Positions 29,913-36,805 of a DNA stretch of 36,805 bases are shown piece after piece. The notes under the pieces are model-generated. The model saw nothing but the letters and a program-made list of their open reading frames with translations, did not search any database and was not told the origin of the DNA. A program made the position numbers and the translations under genes. The DNA is from a virus. The stretch is from positions 1 to 36,805 of IMG/VR virus record IMGVR_UViG_3300030098_005723. One strand, given 5' to 3'. Position 1 is the stretch's first letter. Every line of letters starts with the position of its first letter.

Positions 29913-31757
29913 TTACTGATTCCTTGGAATGTTGGGGTCTAAATCAAAGGGCGCTCCACCAAAACCGGTAAGGGGACTCTGTCCTCCCCCTTCGCCCACT
30001 CCCCCGGGGAGAGGAGGCATTACTGGTTCTGTTCCAGGGGGAAGAGCCCCGCTTGCAATTGTATCTTGGCCGCCTCCAGGAGGACCGGCCGCTGCTGCTT
30101 GAGCTTGTTGAGCTTGTTGTTCGGCCATCCTGGCCTCTTCATCAATTTGCTCTTGGCTCTTAACAATATCGTCCATCTGCAGAAGCTCTGTGAGTTTCCG
30201 GACGAGTCGGTCTTGGTCAATCTGAGGAGACTGGGAAAGAAGCTCAAAGTACTGGCTGAGGTTCCGGAGTTGGACCAGCCGGTTGTTCTCTGTCGGAGAA
30301 TATGGAACAGCTAAATAGTCATATTCTAAGGGTTCCTCGCCCCGAGCAGAAAGGACTTCCCGGGCCAGCATAGAAGCACGAGTAATCTCGATAACTTCTG
30401 TTTGCGGAAGAAGACGAACTGGGAGGATTTCATCATCTGCGAGGAATTCTTCATACAGTCCGACGATTCCTTGTGCCTGCCAGGAAATCAGGTCGTAGAC
30501 CTCTTGTTGTCGGCGACCATTTCGAGTCCGAGTAGCGGTGTCTGCGAGAGCGACTTCAGTTGCCACATCCGAAACTCCAACTACACCCCGGGAGTATTGG
30601 GGAATGCCCAGGATAAATTCGATAACTTGAATACAGCGGTCTCGGGAAGCGATGAATTCTGGAGAGAGGGAGGGCGTCATCGTATGGCCGATGATGTCCT
30701 GCATTGAAGCTCCAGATTTTCCGGCAACTTCTACGATAGAGCCCGGAGAAGTGGCGTCTCTTAATTGGGAACGAATCCGTTCTGGATTGTCCACGAGCCC
30801 AGTGTTGAGCATCGTGATTGGAATTGCGGTCTGGGCGAACCAGAGCATCAGGGTGTCCAACTCGTTCAGCCTCTCAAGGACAGGGGCGATGAGGGTTACA
30901 TCACTCAGTCCTCCGATGTTCTCCAAGTTGTCATTGAATGTGAGGCGGTAGAAGGGATTCCGGACAAACCGGTAAGGGAGGTCTCCCGCAAATAGGGGCT
31001 CCTCTTGTTCTTCTAAATAGTGGTAGTACTTCCCGTTACCCGCGAAGTCGTAAATCTCATATACCGTGACCCATTCAAAGACCTCTTTTGAAGACTCATT
31101 CATAAGAGAACGGTCTCGTTGTTGGTCCTTAAGCCATTCGGGGTATCCACCGAACTGGGCTTTATCTGCAACCTCGGGATTGTAGACTTGATCCTCAGAG
31201 TCCGACCCTTTCCGTTGAACACGGGATTCGAAATCCTGGCGAGTGAGGACGGTCACCTCGATGATGTAGCGGATATCTTCCCAACGGTCTACGGACATGT
31301 CGTACCAGACATAGCGGGGGTCGATTACCAAAAAATCTGGGGAGCGGCGTTTAAAGTTCCAAACGGTTTTAACGAAAGAACGGGGGTAAACACTGGCCAT
31401 AGTAGCAGCACGCCAGAGAATCCGATGCCCTCGGACCCTGCCCATCGTGTCGTTAATCAGAGCCTCTCGGTACTTCGCCGCTTCATGGAGATGCCGCCGT
31501 CGAGCATTAACTGTGACTTCCGGGTTGTTTGGGCAGATGTTCGCGACCATCGTGTCCACGAAGGCGTAGGGATAATTTGTCTGGAAAGACAGATCATCCT
31601 CCGCTCCTACATCAGAAGCACCCTGGGGAATATCTGCAGAAGCAGAGCCCGAATTGCTTGTGTACCAAGACCGGACTCGATCCCAGTCCCTCTGATCGAT
31701 GTGGGACTTTGCCTTGTGGGTTTCGATCAACCCTTTAATCTGTCTCTTATTCAGCAT
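29913..31757 (-). CDS. Portal protein
   Basis: 614 residues, in the podovirus portal size range. Features include an N-terminal helical wing, a VIDPRYVWYD segment, a RNPFYRLTFNDN segment leading to a long helix (PVLERLNELDTLMLWFAQTA), and a C-terminal disordered Gln/Ala/Pro/Gly-rich tail (QQAQQAQAAAAGPPGGGQ). It lies downstream of TerL with one small gene between. Gene order and sequence character give a strong call. The ATG overlaps the previous stop (TAATG). Confidence 0.85.
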   Translation of the reverse strand: MLNKRQIKGLIETHKAKSHIDQRDWDRVRSWYTSNSGSASADIPQGASDVGAEDDLSFQTNYPYAFVDTMVANICPNNPEVTVNARRRHLHEAAKYREALINDTMGRVRGHRILWRAATMASVYPRSFVKTVWNFKRRSPDFLVIDPRYVWYDMSVDRWEDIRYIIEVTVLTRQDFESRVQRKGSDSEDQVYNPEVADKAQFGGYPEWLKDQQRDRSLMNESSKEVFEWVTVYEIYDFAGNGKYYHYLEEQEEPLFAGDLPYRFVRNPFYRLTFNDNLENIGGLSDVTLIAPVLERLNELDTLMLWFAQTAIPITMLNTGLVDNPERIRSQLRDATSPGSIVEVAGKSGASMQDIIGHTMTPSLSPEFIASRDRCIQVIEFILGIPQYSRGVVGVSDVATEVALADTATRTRNGRRQQEVYDLISWQAQGIVGLYEEFLADDEILPVRLLPQTEVIEITRASMLAREVLSARGEEPLEYDYLAVPYSPTENNRLVQLRNLSQYFELLSQSPQIDQDRLVRKLTELLQMDDIVKSQEQIDEEARMAEQQAQQAQAAAAGPPGGGQDTIASGALPPGTEPVMPPLPGGVGEGGGQSPLTGFGGAPFDLDPNIPRNQ

Positions 31758-31981
31758 TATACCTTCTCCACTTGAGAACCCGGACGAGCCTTTTCATCCA
31801 GTTCATCTTCGATTGTCGCCTCTTCCTCTTCTTCCCCGGGAGTGGGCCCTCCCACGGTGATGGGGGCGGCTCCTTCAGCGACAGGTTCCGTAGCCTTTTG
31901 ATTCGCTTCCCGAGTCCCTTTCAGGATCTTTTGGATCAACTGATCTCTAAGAGACGCGAGAGGCGTTTTAGTATTGGCCAT
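31757..31981 (-). CDS. Small hypothetical protein between TerL and portal (74 aa)
   Basis: An N-terminal basic helix (LASLRDQLIQKILKGTREAN), a Gly/Pro linker and a strongly acidic middle (GEEEEEATIEDELDEKAR). It is coupled to both neighbours (2-base gap from TerL, TAATG into portal). Probably a packaging or portal accessory; no family was recognised. Confidence 0.6.
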   Translation of the reverse strand: MANTKTPLASLRDQLIQKILKGTREANQKATEPVAEGAAPITVGGPTPGEEEEEATIEDELDEKARPGSQVEKV

Positions 31982-31983
31982 TT

Positions 31984-33684
31984 CTATTTCCTTCTCCGAA
32001 CAGAACGGTACGAAAATCTCCGCCTGGTTGTGGGCTTATCCTGGCCAAGCTGTTCCCGGTATTTTTCTTGATCATCGTGGCTCATGCCCGTGAACATTAC
32101 AACATTAGATTCCGCGACGGGAGCGCCAGGCTTGTCCCGCCTCGGTAAGTATCTCGCAGCAACAATCGCCAGAAGAAGCGCAGAAACCTTATCCCAGTGA
32201 TGACGATCTCGGCGACGAGAACTCGAAGCTCCGCGCAGAATCTCAGCACTCGCGCTCTCTTCCACCCGTTTGTCGTTTTTGTAGGTCTGTAGCTGCTGGA
32301 CTGTGTCGTGGTCATTAAATACCAGCGTATCCAGGAGAGAATCAACGAGCCACCCCGTTGCTTCGTCAAGAGACTTCGAAGTAGACGTAAATCCAGGCTT
32401 TAAACGCCCCTCACAGTACACATTTGGGTATCCCCGCTCTTGTAAGAGAGAAAGAACGGCTTGCCCGACCCCATTTGATTCGACCGCCACAAGAGCCCGA
32501 TTATAGCGATTTCCAGCCCGGATTAGTTCCGAAGTGAACTTTAATGGGTCTACATGGTCCGCAAAACACGCAACTTGTGTCCATTCCCCCCGCCAACACT
32601 TCAGAATTTGGAAAGAAGCGTGATCTCGGGCGGCATAACCGGCGGGATCAACCCCAATGGCGTAAATTGCGCCCGGTTGAGGAGGCTCATACTCCATATA
32701 TGGGCCTCTCCAGTGCTGTAACGGAGCTTTAAGGTGTTTTTCCAGCGCATGTTGGGGAATTGCGGCGTTCGTAGAGGAAATCCAGCAAGATAGATCGTCG
32801 AATGGGTACATTACCCCGAACATTTCGGGATTTCGGCGGATCTCAGGGTCGGTATCCATGATAAAGCGGCGGAAAATCAGGTTTTCGGCGCGAAGCCCTT
32901 GGGAACCATACTGATTTAGGAATCCCACCTCTTCATTTGTGGGCTGAAAGTCCGAAGGCACTGGACGTCTGTTCAGTTTGCCATCCCAAAACGGAAAAAA
33001 ATGGGCTTCATGGCGACCAGAACCTCCCCGCGCCATCACATAGTGCTCATGCCAAGCGCAATTCCGCTCCCAAGGAGTAGCTTCAAAGATAACCAAGGCA
33101 TTCTGCCTGTTAATCAGCGACGGGTTGATGAGAAACATTGACCCATCGAAGTCTGACCAGAGGTGACACTCTGAAGCATGGAAAGAATCCGGCGATTGTC
33201 CAACACCGACTGCGCCCGCTTCTGCGGAAAGGACACGCATCTTACCGCCCTGCGTAGAATCGAAGGTGAGTTGTCGACTTTCTCTCGTGGCAAGAGTCTT
33301 TGAACGTAGCTGTTTCGGCCATCTTTGGTGGAGGTGATGGACACGCTTGTGGAGATAGTCAGCACGGTCTCGATTATCCGCAACACAAACATGGTCCCAG
33401 CCTGGGATGTATGCCGCTTTACAATAAGCAGCATACTCACTGGTGAGACTCTTTCCGCCCTGTCGATAGCCCAGGAGAGTGAAGAACTTCGTCTCTCCCG
33501 TTGGAAGCCTCGGAGGATTAGACATGTAGTCTAGGATAGAAAGTTGGAGAGTGTCCGTAATCGCTAATGGGTCATATTTAACGAACCGTCCTGTTTTCTG
33601 GTCGTGAACTTCACCGAATGCAGCAAGAGCATGCGCCGGAGACCGGAGCGTATTCAGAAGCTGGGCTGCATTCGAAAGGCTCAC
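31984..33684 (-). CDS. terL: Terminase large subunit (packaging ATPase-nuclease)
   Basis: Cuts concatemeric DNA and pumps it into proheads. Walker A is GYRQGGKS (residues 72-79); the Walker B region SFHASECHLW has the catalytic Glu at 172, with Ser where Asp is common. The RNaseH-like nuclease has Asp346 (GVDPAG), Glu402 (AVESNG) and Asp498 (HHWDKVSAL). 566 aa is normal. It starts at GTG 33684, overlapping the previous stop (GTGA), and ends in a basic Arg/Lys tail. Confidence 0.95.
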   Translation of the reverse strand: MSLSNAAQLLNTLRSPAHALAAFGEVHDQKTGRFVKYDPLAITDTLQLSILDYMSNPPRLPTGETKFFTLLGYRQGGKSLTSEYAAYCKAAYIPGWDHVCVADNRDRADYLHKRVHHLHQRWPKQLRSKTLATRESRQLTFDSTQGGKMRVLSAEAGAVGVGQSPDSFHASECHLWSDFDGSMFLINPSLINRQNALVIFEATPWERNCAWHEHYVMARGGSGRHEAHFFPFWDGKLNRRPVPSDFQPTNEEVGFLNQYGSQGLRAENLIFRRFIMDTDPEIRRNPEMFGVMYPFDDLSCWISSTNAAIPQHALEKHLKAPLQHWRGPYMEYEPPQPGAIYAIGVDPAGYAARDHASFQILKCWRGEWTQVACFADHVDPLKFTSELIRAGNRYNRALVAVESNGVGQAVLSLLQERGYPNVYCEGRLKPGFTSTSKSLDEATGWLVDSLLDTLVFNDHDTVQQLQTYKNDKRVEESASAEILRGASSSRRRDRHHWDKVSALLLAIVAARYLPRRDKPGAPVAESNVVMFTGMSHDDQEKYREQLGQDKPTTRRRFSYRSVRRRK

Positions 33685-35168
33685 AGCAGATCCTGTCCCT
33701 TCTTAAGCGCCCTCTTCGATGCTTCAAGAATGGCCTTATTCCGATCTTCTGTCACACTGAGGGGAACTTCCGGTTCATCCTCATCATCATATTCAAAAAA
33801 TAAACTTGGGTCCAACTCTTCGAGTTCCTCCGGCTCCCTCTCCATATCCAGGGACATGGGCTTCCCGGGCTCTCGGATTCCGAGACCTTTCAGTATTTTA
33901 TCTCCGGTCCACTTAAACCCCTTTCCAGCTTTGCCAACATACTTCGCTACTGTGTCTGCGGCACTCACGCCGGGGGGCGGTAGTGTGCCCAGGGAGTCGC
34001 CGGTATATCCCATATCTTCCCACCCCTCTTTGATGTGCCCAGTCGCCTTCTCGGGCAGTTGAGCCAACTGTCCGGTCCCTTCAATGCTTTCCGCAAGGTA
34101 TTTTCCAGTACCCTTCAGGACACCATGATCCTTTATGTCCTTCGCGAGGAGATTCGCTTCATAGACTCCAGCCGCAGTTCCCGCGAGCCTCCCGATTACC
34201 TTTAAGTGCTTCTTAGCGGCGTCGAGCCTCTTAGCAGCTTTCGAGTGTTCTGGAGTCCCCGGTGTTGCTGATGACAGTTGTTCTTCGGCGGCTGCGAGTC
34301 TTTTTTCTGCTTTTTCGATCCGTCGAGCTTGGCGCTCTCCTACTCTCTTCTCCATATCAGGAGTAATGAGATTTTCTGCCTCACCGACCTTTTTTTGGAG
34401 AAGGGCATGGTCCTCTTGAGACACAAGACCATCAGCGAGGGCAGCATCTAACTCTCCTCTCAGGTTTCGAATCCTTTCGATCCCCATGTCTTCTGTAATA
34501 TGTGCTGGACGTAAGAGATCTGAGACGGCCTCGTTAAGTCGCCACTCTAATTTATCTATATGTGCTCTCCCCAGAAAGTCTCTTTCCCCGCCTCCTGTGG
34601 TTGTGAATTTCGTGAAGGAAGGGGGTGCTTTTGGAGTAAACCAACCAGTCCCAAACGTCTTACGAGAGTCTCTCTCTCTTATTTCTCTTTCGGCCGCTCG
34701 GGCAGCCGCCCATTCCCGGAGTTCCTTTCTTGTTTTCGGAATCGGTTCCCGTACTTGTCGTGCGAATACCCCAGCGGGTCCGGGTGCGTCAGCGGGCGCT
34801 CCTCGTCTTTTTTCGACCATTCGGAGCCATTTGTCTGTCGCTGAGTCTGGGCCGGTCTTTGCCCACGTTCGGGCTTTTTGTTCTCCGGCCTTTTGGATCA
34901 TCTCATCAGTAACGAAGCCATATGCCTCATCGAGTTTTGCTCGGAAGGCTAATTGATCCGCCTCATCCATGTATATGCCATATTTATCAAAAGTATGATG
35001 AGCCCGTCCCAGAAGGTCAATCCCCAAGGAGTTTTCGCTGAAAGTCGGAGGGAATTTCTTGGAGAGTTCTCGCGCTGGAGGAGCGCTGAGATTTTTAATG
35101 GCCTCATCGAGCTTGCGTTTCATCTGAGCAATTCGAAGTTCATGTGCCGTTGGGATCTTATCAGCCAT
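33681..35168 (-). CDS. Hypothetical 495-aa protein with internal duplication
   Basis: Not recognised. Residues 8-100 and 202-282 share the order: AH-x3-I/L-x3-(K/R)-L-(D/N)-EA-(I/V)..L, then GI/GL...L.. (K/V) x-(D/E)-A, then (V/I)T-(D/P)-(E/D)-M...GE-x-(Q/K)-AR. This points to an intragenic duplication. The rest has a long charged helix region (280-325), a small hydrophobic patch and an acidic C-terminus (DMEREPEELEELDPSLFFEY). Directly upstream of terL and overlapping it by 4 bases; it may be a virion or packaging accessory. Confidence 0.65.
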   Translation of the reverse strand: MADKIPTAHELRIAQMKRKLDEAIKNLSAPPARELSKKFPPTFSENSLGIDLLGRAHHTFDKYGIYMDEADQLAFRAKLDEAYGFVTDEMIQKAGEQKARTWAKTGPDSATDKWLRMVEKRRGAPADAPGPAGVFARQVREPIPKTRKELREWAAARAAEREIRERDSRKTFGTGWFTPKAPPSFTKFTTTGGGERDFLGRAHIDKLEWRLNEAVSDLLRPAHITEDMGIERIRNLRGELDAALADGLVSQEDHALLQKKVGEAENLITPDMEKRVGERQARRIEKAEKRLAAAEEQLSSATPGTPEHSKAAKRLDAAKKHLKVIGRLAGTAAGVYEANLLAKDIKDHGVLKGTGKYLAESIEGTGQLAQLPEKATGHIKEGWEDMGYTGDSLGTLPPPGVSAADTVAKYVGKAGKGFKWTGDKILKGLGIREPGKPMSLDMEREPEELEELDPSLFFEYDDEDEPEVPLSVTEDRNKAILEASKRALKKGQDLL

Positions 35169-35170
35169 CG

Positions 35171-35668
35171 TTATTCTCCTTGAGCTTTCTTACGGGGTTT
35201 TACTATAGTGTCTGTAACCTCGACAACCTCGGGCTTCACAGCCTCTGTGCCCCCGGCAAGCTGGATCAATTGTTCGACATAGTTTACTTGGACGTTATTC
35301 TGCTGAGGCTCGTTGGCCACGATGCAGGTGTACATGAGTTCGGCCCACTTACGAAGCTCAGCACTCTGAGATGTCTTGAGCTTTCCTTCGGCCACTGCAA
35401 TACACACCGTCGTCGCAAAATCCACGATTGAGTGAGTCTGGTGGAGGTGTCCTGCGGCCTGTTTGAGAAAGGAGGCAGGCAATCCATCAGGGGAGGACGC
35501 CAAGGATTGGAGGACTTCGATAGACAGCATTGACGGGCTATCGGACCCCGGTTGGGGTAGGACCGGCGATAATGCAGGTTCAACCTGGCTTTTCGGCTGC
35601 TCACCTAAACCGCCCTCCTCTTGCCCTTTAGTAGTATCATCTAAAACTTCCATCCAATCATCGCTCAT
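35171..35668 (-). CDS. Possible terminase small subunit (165 aa)
   Basis: ATG 35668 is chosen: it has GGAG six bases upstream and forms ATGA with the previous stop; a TTG four codons earlier is less likely. A disordered acidic N-terminus precedes a helical core (PSMLSIEVLQSLASSPDGL, KLKTSQSAELRKWAELMYTC) and a basic C-terminal tail (VKPRKKAQGE). Size, helical core and place two genes before terL suit a small terminase, but no clear DNA-binding HTH can be seen. Confidence 0.5.
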   Translation of the reverse strand: MSDDWMEVLDDTTKGQEEGGLGEQPKSQVEPALSPVLPQPGSDSPSMLSIEVLQSLASSPDGLPASFLKQAAGHLHQTHSIVDFATTVCIAVAEGKLKTSQSAELRKWAELMYTCIVANEPQQNNVQVNYVEQLIQLAGGTEAVKPEVVEVTDTIVKPRKKAQGE

Positions 35669-36594
35669 AGCGTTCTCCAAGGGAGTTGGGGGTGTGGATT
35701 CTCCATAATACGAACCCCCTCTAAATCCGAATCTCTTAGCACCCTATCTTCTCTCTTCTCTGGAACCCATCCTGGCCACTTTCCTAACAACTTCCCAGCC
35801 TCAATTCGGACGCCCGCTAACCGGGGTGCCCATTTTCCATCTTCTTCCCAATCTATACGCTCGTCAAGAGTGTGCCACAGCGGACGGAATTCTGGAAGCC
35901 ATCTTTCCACCCCTCTCCCCCTTTTGCCCGAAGAGATGTGGGAGTTGATGTAAACGCTTTTCCTCATCGACTTAAATGCTTCGACGATTCTATAATCCCG
36001 TCGCGACCCAAAGGATAAAAGCGCCCGTGCTTCGACGGGGCTCTTGATTGCGGGGCGCATATCTGTTCCGAGCGCCCATACCGCGAACATCGGGGTCTCC
36101 ATAAGACGTCTTATATATGCACCGGCCTTCGGCTCCCACCCAGGGCTAATTTTCTCGATTGCCTCGGCCCCGATTCCCGCCAACCACCAAAGGAGCGCAC
36201 TCCGACCTTCCGTTTCCTCCCCCCGGCTCCCCTTGGGAAGTGCCCAGGTGAATAGAAAGCAGGCGAGTTCATACGGAGTAGGAGGATCTTCGAGGCCGAA
36301 ACCCTTGAAAACCGCCTCCGGATACTCCGCTTGGGCAACGCCGAACGTCTGACTCAGCGCCTCCTCTCCCATTTGCCCAGATGAGAGAAGCCTCAGACGA
36401 ATCGCTCGTTGCTTCTTCTTATACTGCTTCATCCAACCCTGTCGGGTGTGCCAGCAGTACGGGTGCGCCACTCCGAGGCCGACCAAAATCCTCGGCCACG
36501 TAGAGTCAAGGACCGAAAAGTAGGGAAGATACTCCGTTTTGGGGATCCTCTCGGAATGAAGGAGGTACATAAACGGACTGGTCGGTCTTCCCAT
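35665..36594 (-). CDS. Hypothetical protein, first gene of the late operon (309 aa)
   Basis: Not recognised. Trp- and Arg-rich (for example WHTRQGWMKQYKKKQRAIRL and LPEFRPLWHTLDERIDWEE), with mixed helices, a hydrophobic stretch LACFLFTWALP, and no signal peptide. Its TGA overlaps the next ATG. Being first in the packaging operon, before the small terminase candidate, it may help packaging or regulate the switch to late genes (inference). No strong Shine-Dalgarno precedes ATG 36594. Confidence 0.6.
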   Translation of the reverse strand: MGRPTSPFMYLLHSERIPKTEYLPYFSVLDSTWPRILVGLGVAHPYCWHTRQGWMKQYKKKQRAIRLRLLSSGQMGEEALSQTFGVAQAEYPEAVFKGFGLEDPPTPYELACFLFTWALPKGSRGEETEGRSALLWWLAGIGAEAIEKISPGWEPKAGAYIRRLMETPMFAVWALGTDMRPAIKSPVEARALLSFGSRRDYRIVEAFKSMRKSVYINSHISSGKRGRGVERWLPEFRPLWHTLDERIDWEEDGKWAPRLAGVRIEAGKLLGKWPGWVPEKREDRVLRDSDLEGVRIMENPHPQLPWRTL

Positions 36595-36805
36595 TCACAT
36601 AGACTAACAGCAATCAGTACACCTGAAAATGGTCGCGCATGAAAGAGGGGGTATAACGGAAAAGGGCCTCGACGCAGTCGGGGATGGCCCCCGAGACCCG
36701 AGGGGAATAGCCATCCCTCAAGCTGCGGCGTACCCAAAGCGACAGCGGCGGGTACGTCCTCAACCGACGAGCAACGAGGAGGTCCGACTTCGCGTCAGCG
36801 AAGGA
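36595..36805. other. Right-end region with three stem-loops and an open + frame
   Basis: Upstream of the late operon. Stem-loop 1 (36673-36727): CGCAG/CTGCG, GGGATGGC/GCCATCCC and CCCC/GGGG, about 17 bp in total. Stem-loop 2 (36729-36756): CGTACCC/GGGTACG. Stem-loop 3 (36788-36803): CTTCGC-GTCA-GCGAAG. None has a U-tract. The + strand frame from the stop at 36605-36607 is open to the end (ATG at 36629). No clear promoter was seen. Confidence 0.5.

Larger units (their letters stand above)
51..36248 (+). repeat. Dispersed strand-biased octamer TGCCCAGG
   Basis: Copies on the + strand begin at 51, 1653, 7300, 8485, 9940, 19605, 23486, 23852, 24133, 29470, 30605, 33986 and 36241. The reverse complement was found once (17090). 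For a random 36.8-kb sequence of even composition about 0.6 per strand would be expected. Copies keep one orientation in + genes, in - genes (in three different reading frames) and in an intergenic gap (29470). Counted by eye. Confidence 0.7.

Noticed and set aside
36429-36737. A 102-codon - frame at the right end
   Set aside because: Overlaps the start of the 309-aa gene in another frame and runs through the stem-loops; Arg/Pro/Leu-rich shadow of GC-rich sequence.
1-36805. CRISPR array, integrase or attachment sites
   Set aside because: No regularly spaced direct repeats, no recombinase-like protein and no tRNA-type att core were seen.

Overview
The window is part of a tailed-phage (Caudoviricetes) genome of the short-tailed, podovirus-like type. 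Nearly every base is coding, genes abut or overlap by 1-8 bases (ATGA, TAATG, GTGA junctions), and most starts have a GGAG/AGGA-type Shine-Dalgarno, so the host is a bacterium. Nothing in the sequence identifies the host. No integrase, repressor/cro pair or tRNA was recognised. I saw no direct terminal repeat.

Two convergent gene blocks meet at a strong intrinsic terminator (3901-3940). Block 1 (1-3757, + strand) is the end of a DNA-metabolism operon: the C-terminal two thirds of a family A DNA polymerase (its 5' end lies outside the window), two small unknowns, a small HTH-like protein, a compact SbcC/RecF-type ATPase and a 47-residue basic protein.

Block 2 (4034-36594, - strand, read right to left) is the packaging, structural and lysis operon. 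It runs: unknown 309-aa protein, possible small terminase, 495-aa protein with an internal duplication, large terminase, portal, zinc-ribbon protein, acidic repeat protein coupled to the scaffold, scaffold, HK97-type major capsid protein, decoration protein, head-tail adaptor, AT-hook-like protein, tail nozzle, and three similar ~220-aa tail or neck proteins. Next come three proteins (266, 834 and 1946 aa) in the same order and size trend as T7 gp14-gp15-gp16, probably the DNA-ejection apparatus. After these are small beta-rich virion proteins, an HNH protein, a glycine-hinged fibre, an overlapping set of tiny membrane proteins (XhlA-like topology), two DUF2589-type proteins, two related small beta proteins and a lysin with a YkuD-like His...Ser-x-Gly-Cys signature.

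Most noteworthy are: the tandem DUF2589-type pair inside a phage lysis/tail region; a strand-asymmetric octamer TGCCCAGG (about 13 copies on + versus 1 on -, counted by eye) that keeps its orientation whichever way the genes run; a long intergenic hairpin after the capsid genes; a hairpin that presents the decoration-gene Shine-Dalgarno; and the very large ejection proteins. All function calls come from reading motifs and gene order; no database search was run.
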